DNA of 14,358 nt, from assembly GCA_030653405.1 (NCBI GenBank), contig JAURZO010000053.1:1-14358 (forward strand), given 5' to 3'. The notes below the pieces were generated by a model. The model searched no databases, was not told the origin of the DNA, and saw nothing but the letters and a program-made list of their open reading frames with translations. This stretch comes from Zwartia sp. (GTDB taxonomy: Bacteria > Pseudomonadota > Gammaproteobacteria > Burkholderiales > Burkholderiaceae_B). The first letter of the stretch is position 1. Every line of letters starts with the position of its first letter. This document shows positions 1 through 5,997 of this stretch, in pieces. A program made the translations under genes and the position numbers.

Positions 1-981
1 TTCCGGACTGGTAATTTTAAGAACTGATTGAACGATATCGCCAATGTCAATCGGGTCAGAGACGGAGACCTCCGAACTAAAAATGGAGCGTAGGGACTGA
101 ATAATCGCACCCGCTCGTAAATTATCAGCCACGATTCTTTGCGCAAGTTCTTTTAATAAAACCTCATCTACGGAGCCTGTTGAAAGCTGAAGCTTCATGA
201 ATTCACTGTTGATTTGAATGGCACCAAGTGGCTGTTGTAGCTCATGGGCAATTGAGGCTGAAAGCGCGCCAGTTTCAGCAGTCTTGTTTGCCCACATGAG
301 GTGATCGATCAGCAGTTTTTCCCTATCGTTCTCTGCGATTTTCAGCAAAAAAATCGGAAAGATCATGTAGCGAAAAATACCTAACAGAAAAATTGACACG
401 AAAATGATGGTGTTGAGCAGATTGACATCGAATGCAACGGTGGCAATATTCAGGGCGGCTAACATTACTCTTGCAAGCCAGAAGATGGCTGACAGAAAAA
501 ATATAATGGCGTAAATTTTGATTAGATCAATTTTATTTTTTTTGTAAACTTTGAGAGAAAGGTAGCCGCCTTGTGCGGAGAGAAGTACGACCGCAAGCGA
601 GACAAAGATAGTTTGATATCCGCTGCCAAGCGTTGCGCCGATGAAGTAAAGACTGAGCGCATACAAACCAAAGATGATGGCGCTACGGAGTAGGGCAGGC
701 TTGAGGTTGGGTTGATCGCCCGCGAGATTGATCAGTGAATAATTGAAATATCGATAGGCGGTAAAGGCCAGTGCATTCGCGCCAATATAAGAAATGAGTG
801 GTGGTATGTCGACGCGAAATATCGTCACAATGACAGAGACCCCCATCAGAAATGCGCCGATGGCGCAGTTCTCGATGGCGCGGTTACTCTGTTTTGAAAA
901 ATAGAAAAGCAGTGTGACTGAATAGGCGATCGACAAAATCCCATAAAACATGAAGATCGCCGGGATCAGACTCAATTGCAT
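1..981 (-). CDS. Membrane-bound sensor histidine kinase, C-terminus beyond left edge
   Basis: I translated this frame by hand: it stays open for 327 codons from the ATG at 979-981 to the window edge. The first ~210 residues are strongly hydrophobic, with about six or seven likely membrane segments (roughly 5-27, 38-55, 98-114, 120-140, 154-175, 187-208). A dimerisation/phosphoacceptor domain follows, with the H-box SIAHELQQPLGAI; the likely phosphorylated His is residue 246. The sequence leaves the window in the second DHp helix, so the ATPase domain (N, G1, G2 boxes) is not visible. The H-box resembles the HELxQPLxAI subclass seen in FixL-like kinases, with Gln where Asn is common. No PAS or periplasmic sensor domain is present, so sensing probably involves the membrane block. 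The start lies 2 bp after the stop of the upstream hydrolase gene, implying one operon and translational coupling. Any response regulator is outside the window. The kinase call is firm; the signal is unknown. Confidence 0.88.
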   Translation of the reverse strand, partial: MQLSLIPAIFMFYGILSIAYSVTLLFYFSKQSNRAIENCAIGAFLMGVSVIVTIFRVDIPPLISYIGANALAFTAYRYFNYSLINLAGDQPNLKPALLRSAIIFGLYALSLYFIGATLGSGYQTIFVSLAVVLLSAQGGYLSLKVYKKNKIDLIKIYAIIFFLSAIFWLARVMLAALNIATVAFDVNLLNTIIFVSIFLLGIFRYMIFPIFLLKIAENDREKLLIDHLMWANKTAETGALSASIAHELQQPLGAIQINSEFMKLQLSTGSVDEVLLKELAQRIVADNLRAGAIIQSLRSIFSSEVSVSDPIDIGDIVQSVLKITSPE

Positions 982-983
982 GA

Positions 984-1739
984 TTAAACGCTTGTTGGCC
1001 GATGTTTCTTTAAAAATGCCCGCGCTTGCGCGACAGCCTCGGGCACACGATCCTTGGGTTCTTTCCAAGGATAAATGCTGACCTCTGCATTCGGTGACAA
1101 GTTGACGACCTCCATCGCGACTGTATAAGGGTGAGGGGCAGTATCGTCAGGCATCACAAAAATGGGTGTGTGACAGTTGCGTACAAAATCACGCGATACG
1201 GTGAAGACAAAATCTGCATTGGCGCGATACATCTTTTCAAGAAAGGTGTGCACCATATCCATGTTGAGATCGGGACGACGGGCGCAGAGTGCGGGCCCCC
1301 AGTCTTTGATGTTGGTGGCATAAAACTGATCGGGTAGCTCAGCACGATGTCCGCTGGGTTGTGCCATTACTGCAGCGATGATGCGATCAGGTGCTCTTTT
1401 GATCAGGTTCCAGATGAAAGGGCCGCCAATACAAAATCCCATGACAAGAAATTTGTCGATCCCCAAATGATCCATCAGACCAAATTGGTCGTCGGCGTAA
1501 GCATCCCAGGGCCGATCAATCTCAAGCGGACCAGAGGACTCGCCGCCGTTCGCGTTGCGCAGATCCATGGTGATACAGCGGTATTCATTTTTGAACTCGG
1601 ATACTGCGTCAAAAGGCGAGCGTCCGGTAAAAAAAGACATGGTGGAGTTCAGGCCACCACCGGGCAAAATCAGCAATGGTGTGCCAGTGCCTTCGTCTTT
1701 GTAGTGAATGCGTACAGAACCTTTTTCGAAATATGGCAT
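984..1739 (-). CDS. Alpha/beta hydrolase with a cysteine nucleophile elbow
   Basis: A 251-residue alpha/beta-hydrolase-fold protein of normal length for a single-domain member. Visible parts are the oxyanion-hole strand LLILPGGG (22-29), a core strand ending in the D-L-R around residue 60, and the nucleophile elbow GFCIGG (101-106). Cys103 sits where Ser is usual, as in dienelactone hydrolase. Asp198/Asp199 after the strand PIFVMP is a plausible acid. No GH-type catalytic His is visible near the C-terminus; the nearest candidates are His203 in DDTAPHP and His246. No signal peptide is seen, so it is probably cytoplasmic. The ATG at 1737-1739 is supported by a GAGGGGA ribosome site six bases upstream. 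The gene is first in an operon with the histidine kinase and diverges from the GNAT gene. The substrate cannot be told; hydrolysis of an ester, lactone or dienelactone-like compound is possible. Confidence 0.85.
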   Translation of the reverse strand: MPYFEKGSVRIHYKDEGTGTPLLILPGGGLNSTMSFFTGRSPFDAVSEFKNEYRCITMDLRNANGGESSGPLEIDRPWDAYADDQFGLMDHLGIDKFLVMGFCIGGPFIWNLIKRAPDRIIAAVMAQPSGHRAELPDQFYATNIKDWGPALCARRPDLNMDMVHTFLEKMYRANADFVFTVSRDFVRNCHTPIFVMPDDTAPHPYTVAMEVVNLSPNAEVSIYPWKEPKDRVPEAVAQARAFLKKHRPTSV

Positions 1740-1806
1740 TGCGTCCCCTCTTGTGTAGGATAATTTTGTTTTGAGTGTACAGCCTCAGTGCAGGATAGGA
1801 ATAAAC
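1740..1806. promoter_or_regulatory. Divergent promoter region, hydrolase / GNAT
   Basis: These 67 bases separate two divergent start codons and must hold both promoters and leaders unless transcription starts inside a gene. On the plus strand there is a GATAAT box at 1759-1764, but no good -35 at normal spacing. The ribosome sites are clear: GAGGGGA for the minus gene and AGGATAGGA for the plus gene. The heptamer TTGTGTA (1751-1757) resembles the arms of the dyad before pyrB, but one 7-mer is weak evidence. Confidence 0.4.
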
Positions 1807-2097
1807 ATGTCACCCCAGCCAGACGATTATCAGATCGATATTTCAGACGGTACGGTTTTGATTAAAAACCAGAATACGACGATCGGCTACAGCCGGTTCA
1901 ACGAGATGGGCGAGGTGGAATACATTTACGTCAATCCGCTTTACCGGCGGCGAGGTTACGGCAGGCTCTTGATCGAGGAAATCAGGAAAATCACTGGACC
2001 GATCGGTAAAGTCCATGAACCGATCTCGCCTTTGGGGGCACAGTTTTTCAACGGGATCGGGATGAGCGAGGCGATTGAGCACTCAGGAAAAGTCTAA
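1807..2097 (+). CDS. Small GNAT-family N-acetyltransferase
   Basis: A 96-residue protein with the core of the GNAT fold. The strand VEYIYVNPLYRR (37-48) leads into the acetyl-CoA pyrophosphate-binding loop RRRGYG (47-52) and the following helix. A C-terminal segment, PLGAQFFNGIGM, resembles the usual 'fall in rank/extra step' end of the fold. GNAT enzymes move an acyl group from acyl-CoA to an amine. This one is short beside the usual 140-170 residues and may be a minimal member. I chose the ATG at 1807 because AGGATAGGA lies just upstream; a TTG at 1771 would add 12 residues but lacks such a site. The substrate is unknown. It is 73 bp from pyrB on the same strand, but pyrB appears to have its own promoter signals. 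Confidence 0.75.
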   Translation: MSPQPDDYQIDISDGTVLIKNQNTTIGYSRFNEMGEVEYIYVNPLYRRRGYGRLLIEEIRKITGPIGKVHEPISPLGAQFFNGIGMSEAIEHSGKV

Positions 2098-2114
2098 ATA
2101 AGCAGTCGCGCATC

Positions 2115-2160
2115 TACACAAAGTGCATATAATGATGAAAATAATGCCAACTTTTGTGTA
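2115..2160. promoter_or_regulatory. Dyad flanking a TATAAT box before pyrB
   Basis: TACACAAAGT at 2115-2124 and ACTTTTGTGTA at 2150-2160 are inverted copies that differ by one extra base. A perfect TATAAT (2128-2133) lies between them. No good -35 hexamer is seen 16-18 bp upstream. The right arm ends 10 bp before the pyrB ATG. The layout suits an operator pair around a promoter; possible binders include the helix-turn-helix part of the PyrB protein itself (inference). Confidence 0.5.
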
Positions 2161-2170
2161 TAGGTGAAAT

Positions 2171-3460
2171 ATGGCGATCGCGACACAGGTGCTGCTCAGA
2201 GATGCAATGCGCCGTTTGAACATGACCCGTGATGCGTTTGCCGAGAGGATAGGCTGCCGGCGTCGCACACTCGATAGCTGGCTTTTGCCGGATGAGTCTA
2301 GTGAGTATCGCGCCATGCCAGAAGTGGCGCGCCGATTCGTCACGGAAATCCTGGCTAATCTGCCCGCAGACCCACAACGTGCGCAAGGGCTAGACTCAGG
2401 CCTGGCCGAGCAGGTCGGTGGTGCAAGTTCCGGTAATCATTTGTTATCCGTGGATCAGTTTACGCGCGAGTCGGTCGAAGAGCTTTTTTGGCTCGCAGAC
2501 GTGATGCAACCGATTGCCAGACGTCAAAAAGTCACGCGCGTGCTCGAGGGGGCTGTGCTGGCCAATTTGTTTTTTGAAGCCAGCACACGGACGCGCATCA
2601 GTTTTGGTGCGGCGTTTTGCCGGTTGGGCGGCTCGGTGTGCGATACGACTGGGTTTACGTTTTCATCCATGGCGAAAGGCGAGTCTATTTATGACACTAG
2701 TCGCGTGGTCAGCGGCTACGTCGATGCCATTGTGGTGCGTCATCCTGAAAAGGGCTCTGTCGCAGAATTTGCGCGCGCCACCAATGTTCCTGTTGTGAAT
2801 GGCGGTGATGGCCCGGGCGAGCACCCCAGTCAGGCGCTGCTTGATCTGTATACGATCCAGCGTGAGTTTTCGCGTCTGGGTAAGCTGATCGATGGCGCGC
2901 ACATCGCGATGGTGGGGGACTTGAAATATGGTCGTACTGTACATTCGCTCATCAAGCTGCTTTCTTTGTATCGCGGATTAACGTTTACGCTGATTGCCCC
3001 TCAGTCTTTGGAGATGCCCGCTGAAATTATTGAAGTGGTGAGCCGCAATGGACATGTCATCGAAGTCAGTGACTCACCCGCAAACGGTTTGGCCGATGCA
3101 GATATTTTGTATGCGACGCGGATTCAAAAAGAGCGCTTCGCCGAAGAGTCGATTGATGGGTATGGCGCGGATTTTGAAATTAATCAAACGCTTGTGAACC
3201 AGGCTTGCAAGAAAGATGTCGTAATCATGCACCCGTTACCGCGCGATAGCCGCCCGGGTTCTTATGATTTGAGTACGGATTTGAATGCAGATCCGAGACT
3301 TGCGATTTTTAGACAGACCGATAACGGTATACCGATTCGCATGGCGATTTTCGCCAAGCTGCTTGGGGTCGATGCTCTGGTGCAGCGGTCGATGAAAGAT
3401 GCGCAGTGGATTGCCCCCGCGCATATCGGGCCTGATGACACCTTGGCTGATTCTGACTGA
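2171..3460 (+). CDS. pyrB: Aspartate carbamoyltransferase with N-terminal helix-turn-helix extension
   Basis: Catalyses carbamoyl phosphate + L-aspartate to N-carbamoyl-L-aspartate, the committed step of pyrimidine synthesis, in the cytoplasm. Of 429 residues, about 90-429 form the ATCase: carbamoyl-phosphate loop STRTR (138-142), the 80s-loop Lys in SMAKGES (Lys169), HPSQALLDLYT (218-228), a central VGDLKYGRTVHSL (248-260) and MHPLPR (353-358). Typical catalytic chains have about 310-340 residues, so the first ~90 are extra. That extension holds an XRE-like helix-turn-helix, roughly residues 12-40 (LNMTRDAFAERIG then RRTLDSWLLP), followed by a low-complexity linker. I recall similar extended ATCases in Bordetella-like bacteria. 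The ATG at 2171 has AGGTGA just upstream. No pyrI or pyrC-like gene is adjacent. Enzyme identity is firm; DNA binding by the extension is inferred. Confidence 0.93.
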   Translation: MAIATQVLLRDAMRRLNMTRDAFAERIGCRRRTLDSWLLPDESSEYRAMPEVARRFVTEILANLPADPQRAQGLDSGLAEQVGGASSGNHLLSVDQFTRESVEELFWLADVMQPIARRQKVTRVLEGAVLANLFFEASTRTRISFGAAFCRLGGSVCDTTGFTFSSMAKGESIYDTSRVVSGYVDAIVVRHPEKGSVAEFARATNVPVVNGGDGPGEHPSQALLDLYTIQREFSRLGKLIDGAHIAMVGDLKYGRTVHSLIKLLSLYRGLTFTLIAPQSLEMPAEIIEVVSRNGHVIEVSDSPANGLADADILYATRIQKERFAEESIDGYGADFEINQTLVNQACKKDVVIMHPLPRDSRPGSYDLSTDLNADPRLAIFRQTDNGIPIRMAIFAKLLGVDALVQRSMKDAQWIAPAHIGPDDTLADSD

Positions 3461-3472
3461 GGGTGTGCGCAC

Positions 3473-4315
3473 CTATAGATGCACGGTACCTTCGATCAAA
3501 ATATGTACTTGCCCGCCAATCCATGCGGTGCGGTCACCCTCAGGTTTGACTGTGACACGGCCGGTTCGTCCAATACATGTGCCTTGCGCAACAACATAGG
3601 GCTTGGTTAAACGACCGTTCGCCACCAGCCATTGGGCGATCGCCGCATTAAGTGAGCCAGTAATAGGATCCTCGCTCATACCGCTAGATGGGGCGAGCAT
3701 TCGCACCTCGACGTCACATTCCGCACCAGGCGGGTGAGGAGCGATGAGGCCGATCGACTTGAATGCAGGCCATTTCACGCGCGAGGAATCAAGCGCAAGG
3801 ACTTGCGATGCATGCTGTAACTCAAAAAATTGCCAAATCGGCCCATTGCAGAGCTCAGCGGTATTCACGACCGCTGAAGCGGGAATCTCAAGGACGCGCA
3901 TGATTTCGGCGCAATGCGCGGGATCCATTTCTTTGATGCTTGTAGGAGGTGCTGCAAAAGATAAAGTGGGTGTTGCAGAAACATCCACCTCAACAATGCC
4001 AACACCGCACTCTTGGCGCACACGCCCAGCCGTTTTTGGGATGCCACCGCAATGCAGCCAAGTTGCGCAACTGCCCAGAGTCGGATGTCCTGCAAACAGC
4101 ATTTCGCGCGTCGGTGTGAAAATCCGCACGCGATAGTCTGCGGTGGGATCTGAGGGTGGCAGCAGGAAAGTGGTTTCCGCGAGATTTGTCCAGGCCGCAA
4201 AGCGTTGCATCTGTTCGCTTGTGAGCCCATCGGCATCCACGACAACCGCAAGGCCATTACCCAGAAAAGGGGTTGGGCTGAACACATCGCATTGAATAAA
4301 TCGGCGGTCTTTCAT
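3473..4315 (-). CDS. PhzF-family isomerase/epimerase-like protein
   Basis: A 280-residue protein of the PhzF fold (diaminopimelate-epimerase-like), about the usual family length. Family marks run in order: an N-terminal FIQCDVFSPTPFLGNGLAVV (6-25), NLAETTFLLPP with the proposed catalytic Glu47, FTPTREMLFAGHPTLG (66-81) with His77, and GMSEDPITGSLNAAIAQW (212-229) with Asp216. These match the Glu/His/Asp set of PhzF, which isomerises a dihydroxyanthranilate precursor in phenazine synthesis. Most genomic members have no known substrate, and no other phenazine genes are here. I chose the ATG at 4313-4315 because AAGGA lies about nine bases upstream and family homology begins there; a longer reading back to 4453 would overlap the upstream gene. 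It follows the TMEM175-type gene by 26 bp, suggesting one transcript, and ends 12 bp from the pyrB stop. Confidence 0.88.
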   Translation of the reverse strand: MKDRRFIQCDVFSPTPFLGNGLAVVVDADGLTSEQMQRFAAWTNLAETTFLLPPSDPTADYRVRIFTPTREMLFAGHPTLGSCATWLHCGGIPKTAGRVRQECGVGIVEVDVSATPTLSFAAPPTSIKEMDPAHCAEIMRVLEIPASAVVNTAELCNGPIWQFFELQHASQVLALDSSRVKWPAFKSIGLIAPHPPGAECDVEVRMLAPSSGMSEDPITGSLNAAIAQWLVANGRLTKPYVVAQGTCIGRTGRVTVKPEGDRTAWIGGQVHILIEGTVHL

Positions 4316-4341
4316 CTTGAAAATCCTTGGGGAATGGCTAA

Positions 4342-4965
4342 TCAGCGGTGCGCGTGACGTAAAAAATAGGGCAATAGTGCAACCGGTAGCATGGCAAACA
4401 TATTCCAGCCAGGGTAGAGAAACGCTAAGCCCAAGGTGGCGATTGAGCACCAAAGTCTGATCCAGACCGCGAGCCTTAAATTTCTATCCAGACTCGTTGG
4501 AAGGTGATTTTCGTGGAGAAGGGGGTGATTGAGCACGTGCGTGGTTCTCGTCAAGGAAAGTGTTGCGATACCCAATAAGTTAAGGCTGTAGATCGCAGCC
4601 GCGGCGATATGCGATCCATGCTCACCAATCAGTGATGTAGAGAAAGGCAGCAAACTGATGAGCGCAAGCTCTGCGAAAGCTGCGCGCACCATGAACGGAT
4701 CGACTTCTTTTGTCAGTCGGTAAAGTCGGGCTTGAGCAAGCCAGTAAATGGTGAGCACATAGAAACTCAGCAGCCATGTCAGCAAGTTGGGTAGTAAGCC
4801 GTATAGGGCTTCTAGCAGTGCCTCATTACTCCCAGAGTAAGACTTCACGGGCAGCTTCAGATCAAGCACTAACAAAGTCAGCGCGACTGAATAAACGCCA
4901 TCAGACAACGCTTCCAGGCGCTGCTTACTGATGCCAATCGCATGAGTGTCGGATTCGCGAGTCAA
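4342..4965 (-). CDS. TMEM175/DUF1211-type integral membrane protein, TTG start
   Basis: A 207-residue membrane protein. The first helix carries RLEALSDGVYSVALTLLVLDL (16-36), matching the R-x3-(F)SDGV-x3-TLLVL signature of bacterial TMEM175/DUF1211 proteins, with Leu in place of the usual Phe before SDG. Further hydrophobic segments follow at about 55-77, 90-108, 117-135 and 165-200, giving the usual five or six helices. Characterised bacterial TMEM175 homologues are potassium channels formed by tetramers; this one is assigned on the signature alone. No in-frame ATG exists before residue ~90, so the TTG at 4963-4965 is the likely start; it has only a weak GCGGA-like ribosome site. It is upstream of and probably co-transcribed with the PhzF-like gene. 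No functional link between the two is evident. Confidence 0.82.
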   Translation of the reverse strand: MTRESDTHAIGISKQRLEALSDGVYSVALTLLVLDLKLPVKSYSGSNEALLEALYGLLPNLLTWLLSFYVLTIYWLAQARLYRLTKEVDPFMVRAAFAELALISLLPFSTSLIGEHGSHIAAAAIYSLNLLGIATLSLTRTTHVLNHPLLHENHLPTSLDRNLRLAVWIRLWCSIATLGLAFLYPGWNMFAMLPVALLPYFLRHAHR

Positions 4966-5047
4966 GATGTGTCCGCATGAAGGGTGGAGCGTCGATAAAA
5001 AAGTCTGTCATTACTCTGATTAGTTTACTGGGCGTTCAGGTCCGACC

Positions 5048-5151
5048 TATATACAAATAACAAAACAATTGTTTGGGTCTACATATCATTTGTATACGAT
5101 TGTTACATCTTCAAATAGCGTTTAGTTATGAATAACTTATATACAAATAAC
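5048..5151. promoter_or_regulatory. Repeat-rich leader of the ABC/rubredoxin operon
   Basis: The 162-bp gap (4966-5127) between two divergent genes is AT-rich and holds ordered repeats. TATATACAAATAAC occurs at 5048-5061 and again, exactly, at 5138-5151, 90 bp apart. The inverse ATTTGTATA lies between at 5088-5096, so TATACAAAT is present three times. A 12-bp perfect palindrome AAACAATTGTTT covers 5063-5074. A possible promoter is TTGTTT (5069-5074) with TATACG (5093-5098) at an 18-bp spacing, overlapping the palindrome and the inverted copy. The arrangement looks like operator sites for a dimeric regulator; which one is unknown. The downstream copy lies inside the first codons of the ATPase gene. 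Confidence 0.5.
5124..5137 (+). promoter_or_regulatory. Dyad enclosing the ATPase start codon
   Basis: AGTTAT-GA-ATAACT is a perfect 6-bp inverted repeat with a 2-base centre, and the ATG (5128-5130) lies inside it. No Shine-Dalgarno-like purine run is visible in the 20 bases upstream. With a two-base loop it is more likely a protein site, or part of a larger fold, than a stable RNA hairpin. Confidence 0.35.
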
Positions 5152-5997
5152 TCAAATTTAGTTCTAAGTGCTCGCAATATTGCGCTGTCCTATGGTTTGG
5201 CGCGACCCTTGATCGCGAATTTTTCGTTCACCGTCAAAGCGGGTGAGATTGTCACGGTGCTCGGTCCCAGCGGGATTGGCAAGTCGAGTCTGTTGAGGAT
5301 TTTTGCCGGCTTACAAGCTGCAAGCGATGGACAGGTTTTTGCGGGCAATGAACTTGTGACAGGCGTGCATCCGCGCGTGGCGATGGCATTCCAAGATCCG
5401 AGTTTGCTGCCTTGGCTCAATCTCGAACAGAACGTTGCCTTTGGACTTGATTTCAAACACCAGCCAGCACTGTCTAAACAGCAACGTAAAGAGCGGGTGG
5501 ATCTGGCCATACAAGAAGTGGGGTTGGAGCATGCACGCAAGCGCTACCCACATGAGCTTTCTGGTGGCATGGCGCAGCGTACCGCTTTGGCAAGGTGTAT
5601 CGCCAGGCAGTCGAGTGTGCTCTTGCTGGATGAGCCCTTTGGCGCACTCGACGAAGTCACGCGTGACTCAATGCAACAGTTGTTACTGCGTGTGCGTGAC
5701 GATTTTGGTACAGCGGCTGTACTGATTACTCATGATATTGATGAAGCGCTGCGTGTCTCGGACAGAATTGTTTTGTTGGGTGGTACGCCGGCGTACGCAT
5801 ATGGGGAGTGGGTGTTGGAGAGTGCGCAACCTCGAGACCTTTTAGGTCGCCAGATGCAGTCGCTCAGAGTCGAAATTCTTCATGCCTTGCGGGGCTCGAT
5901 CGAAGGGGGCGCATCGCGTCAATACGTATCGCCACGCCAGGAGATTGATCCAGCGGGCTCAGCTTTATTTCATCAGGAACTTTCGAATGTGCACTGA
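5128..5997 (+). CDS. ABC importer ATPase, nitrate/sulfonate/taurine type
   Basis: A 289-residue ATPase that powers the importer formed with the next two gene products. All nucleotide-binding motifs are present: Walker A GPSGIGKSS (46-54), Q-loop AFQDPSLLPWL (87-97), signature LSGGMAQR (144-151), Walker B VLLLDEP (164-170), D-loop ALD and the switch His202 in ITHDIDEA. The Q-loop text and general match are typical of the SsuB/TauB/NrtD group. The C-terminal ~60 residues after the ATPase core are less conserved and of unknown role. The ATG at 5128 has no clear ribosome site and sits in a dyad; no better in-frame start precedes the first conserved strand. The stop overlaps the start of the binding-protein gene by 11 bp. 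The substrate cannot be read from an ATPase. Confidence 0.9.
   Translation: MNNLYTNNSNLVLSARNIALSYGLARPLIANFSFTVKAGEIVTVLGPSGIGKSSLLRIFAGLQAASDGQVFAGNELVTGVHPRVAMAFQDPSLLPWLNLEQNVAFGLDFKHQPALSKQQRKERVDLAIQEVGLEHARKRYPHELSGGMAQRTALARCIARQSSVLLLDEPFGALDEVTRDSMQQLLLRVRDDFGTAAVLITHDIDEALRVSDRIVLLGGTPAYAYGEWVLESAQPRDLLGRQMQSLRVEILHALRGSIEGGASRQYVSPRQEIDPAGSALFHQELSNVH

Noticed and set aside
2174..2181. GCGATCGC octamers (also near 3639) as a HIP1-like or uptake-type repeat
   Set aside because: Only a couple of copies were seen, at places explained by coding sequence; not enough to call a repeat family.
3462..3473. GGTG-TGCG-CACC between pyrB and the PhzF-like gene as a terminator
   Set aside because: The stem is only four base pairs, no T-run follows, and the whole gap is 12 bp.
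3744..4136. A 130-codon plus-strand reading frame opposite the PhzF-like gene
   Set aside because: It lies wholly antisense to a well-supported gene, has no recognisable domain and no ribosome site I could see.
4316..4453. Extended N-terminus of the PhzF-like protein up to 4453
   Set aside because: It overlaps the TMEM175-type gene by over 100 bp, and PhzF homology with a ribosome site begins at 4315.
5048..5151. The 14-bp direct repeats as attachment sites of a mobile element
   Set aside because: They enclose only 90 bp of leader sequence, and there is no integrase, recombinase or transposase gene in the window.
5882..5986. A longer N-terminus for the binding protein starting at 5882
   Set aside because: It would overlap the ATPase gene by over 100 bp and bury the TAT signal; the ATG at 5987 has a good ribosome site.
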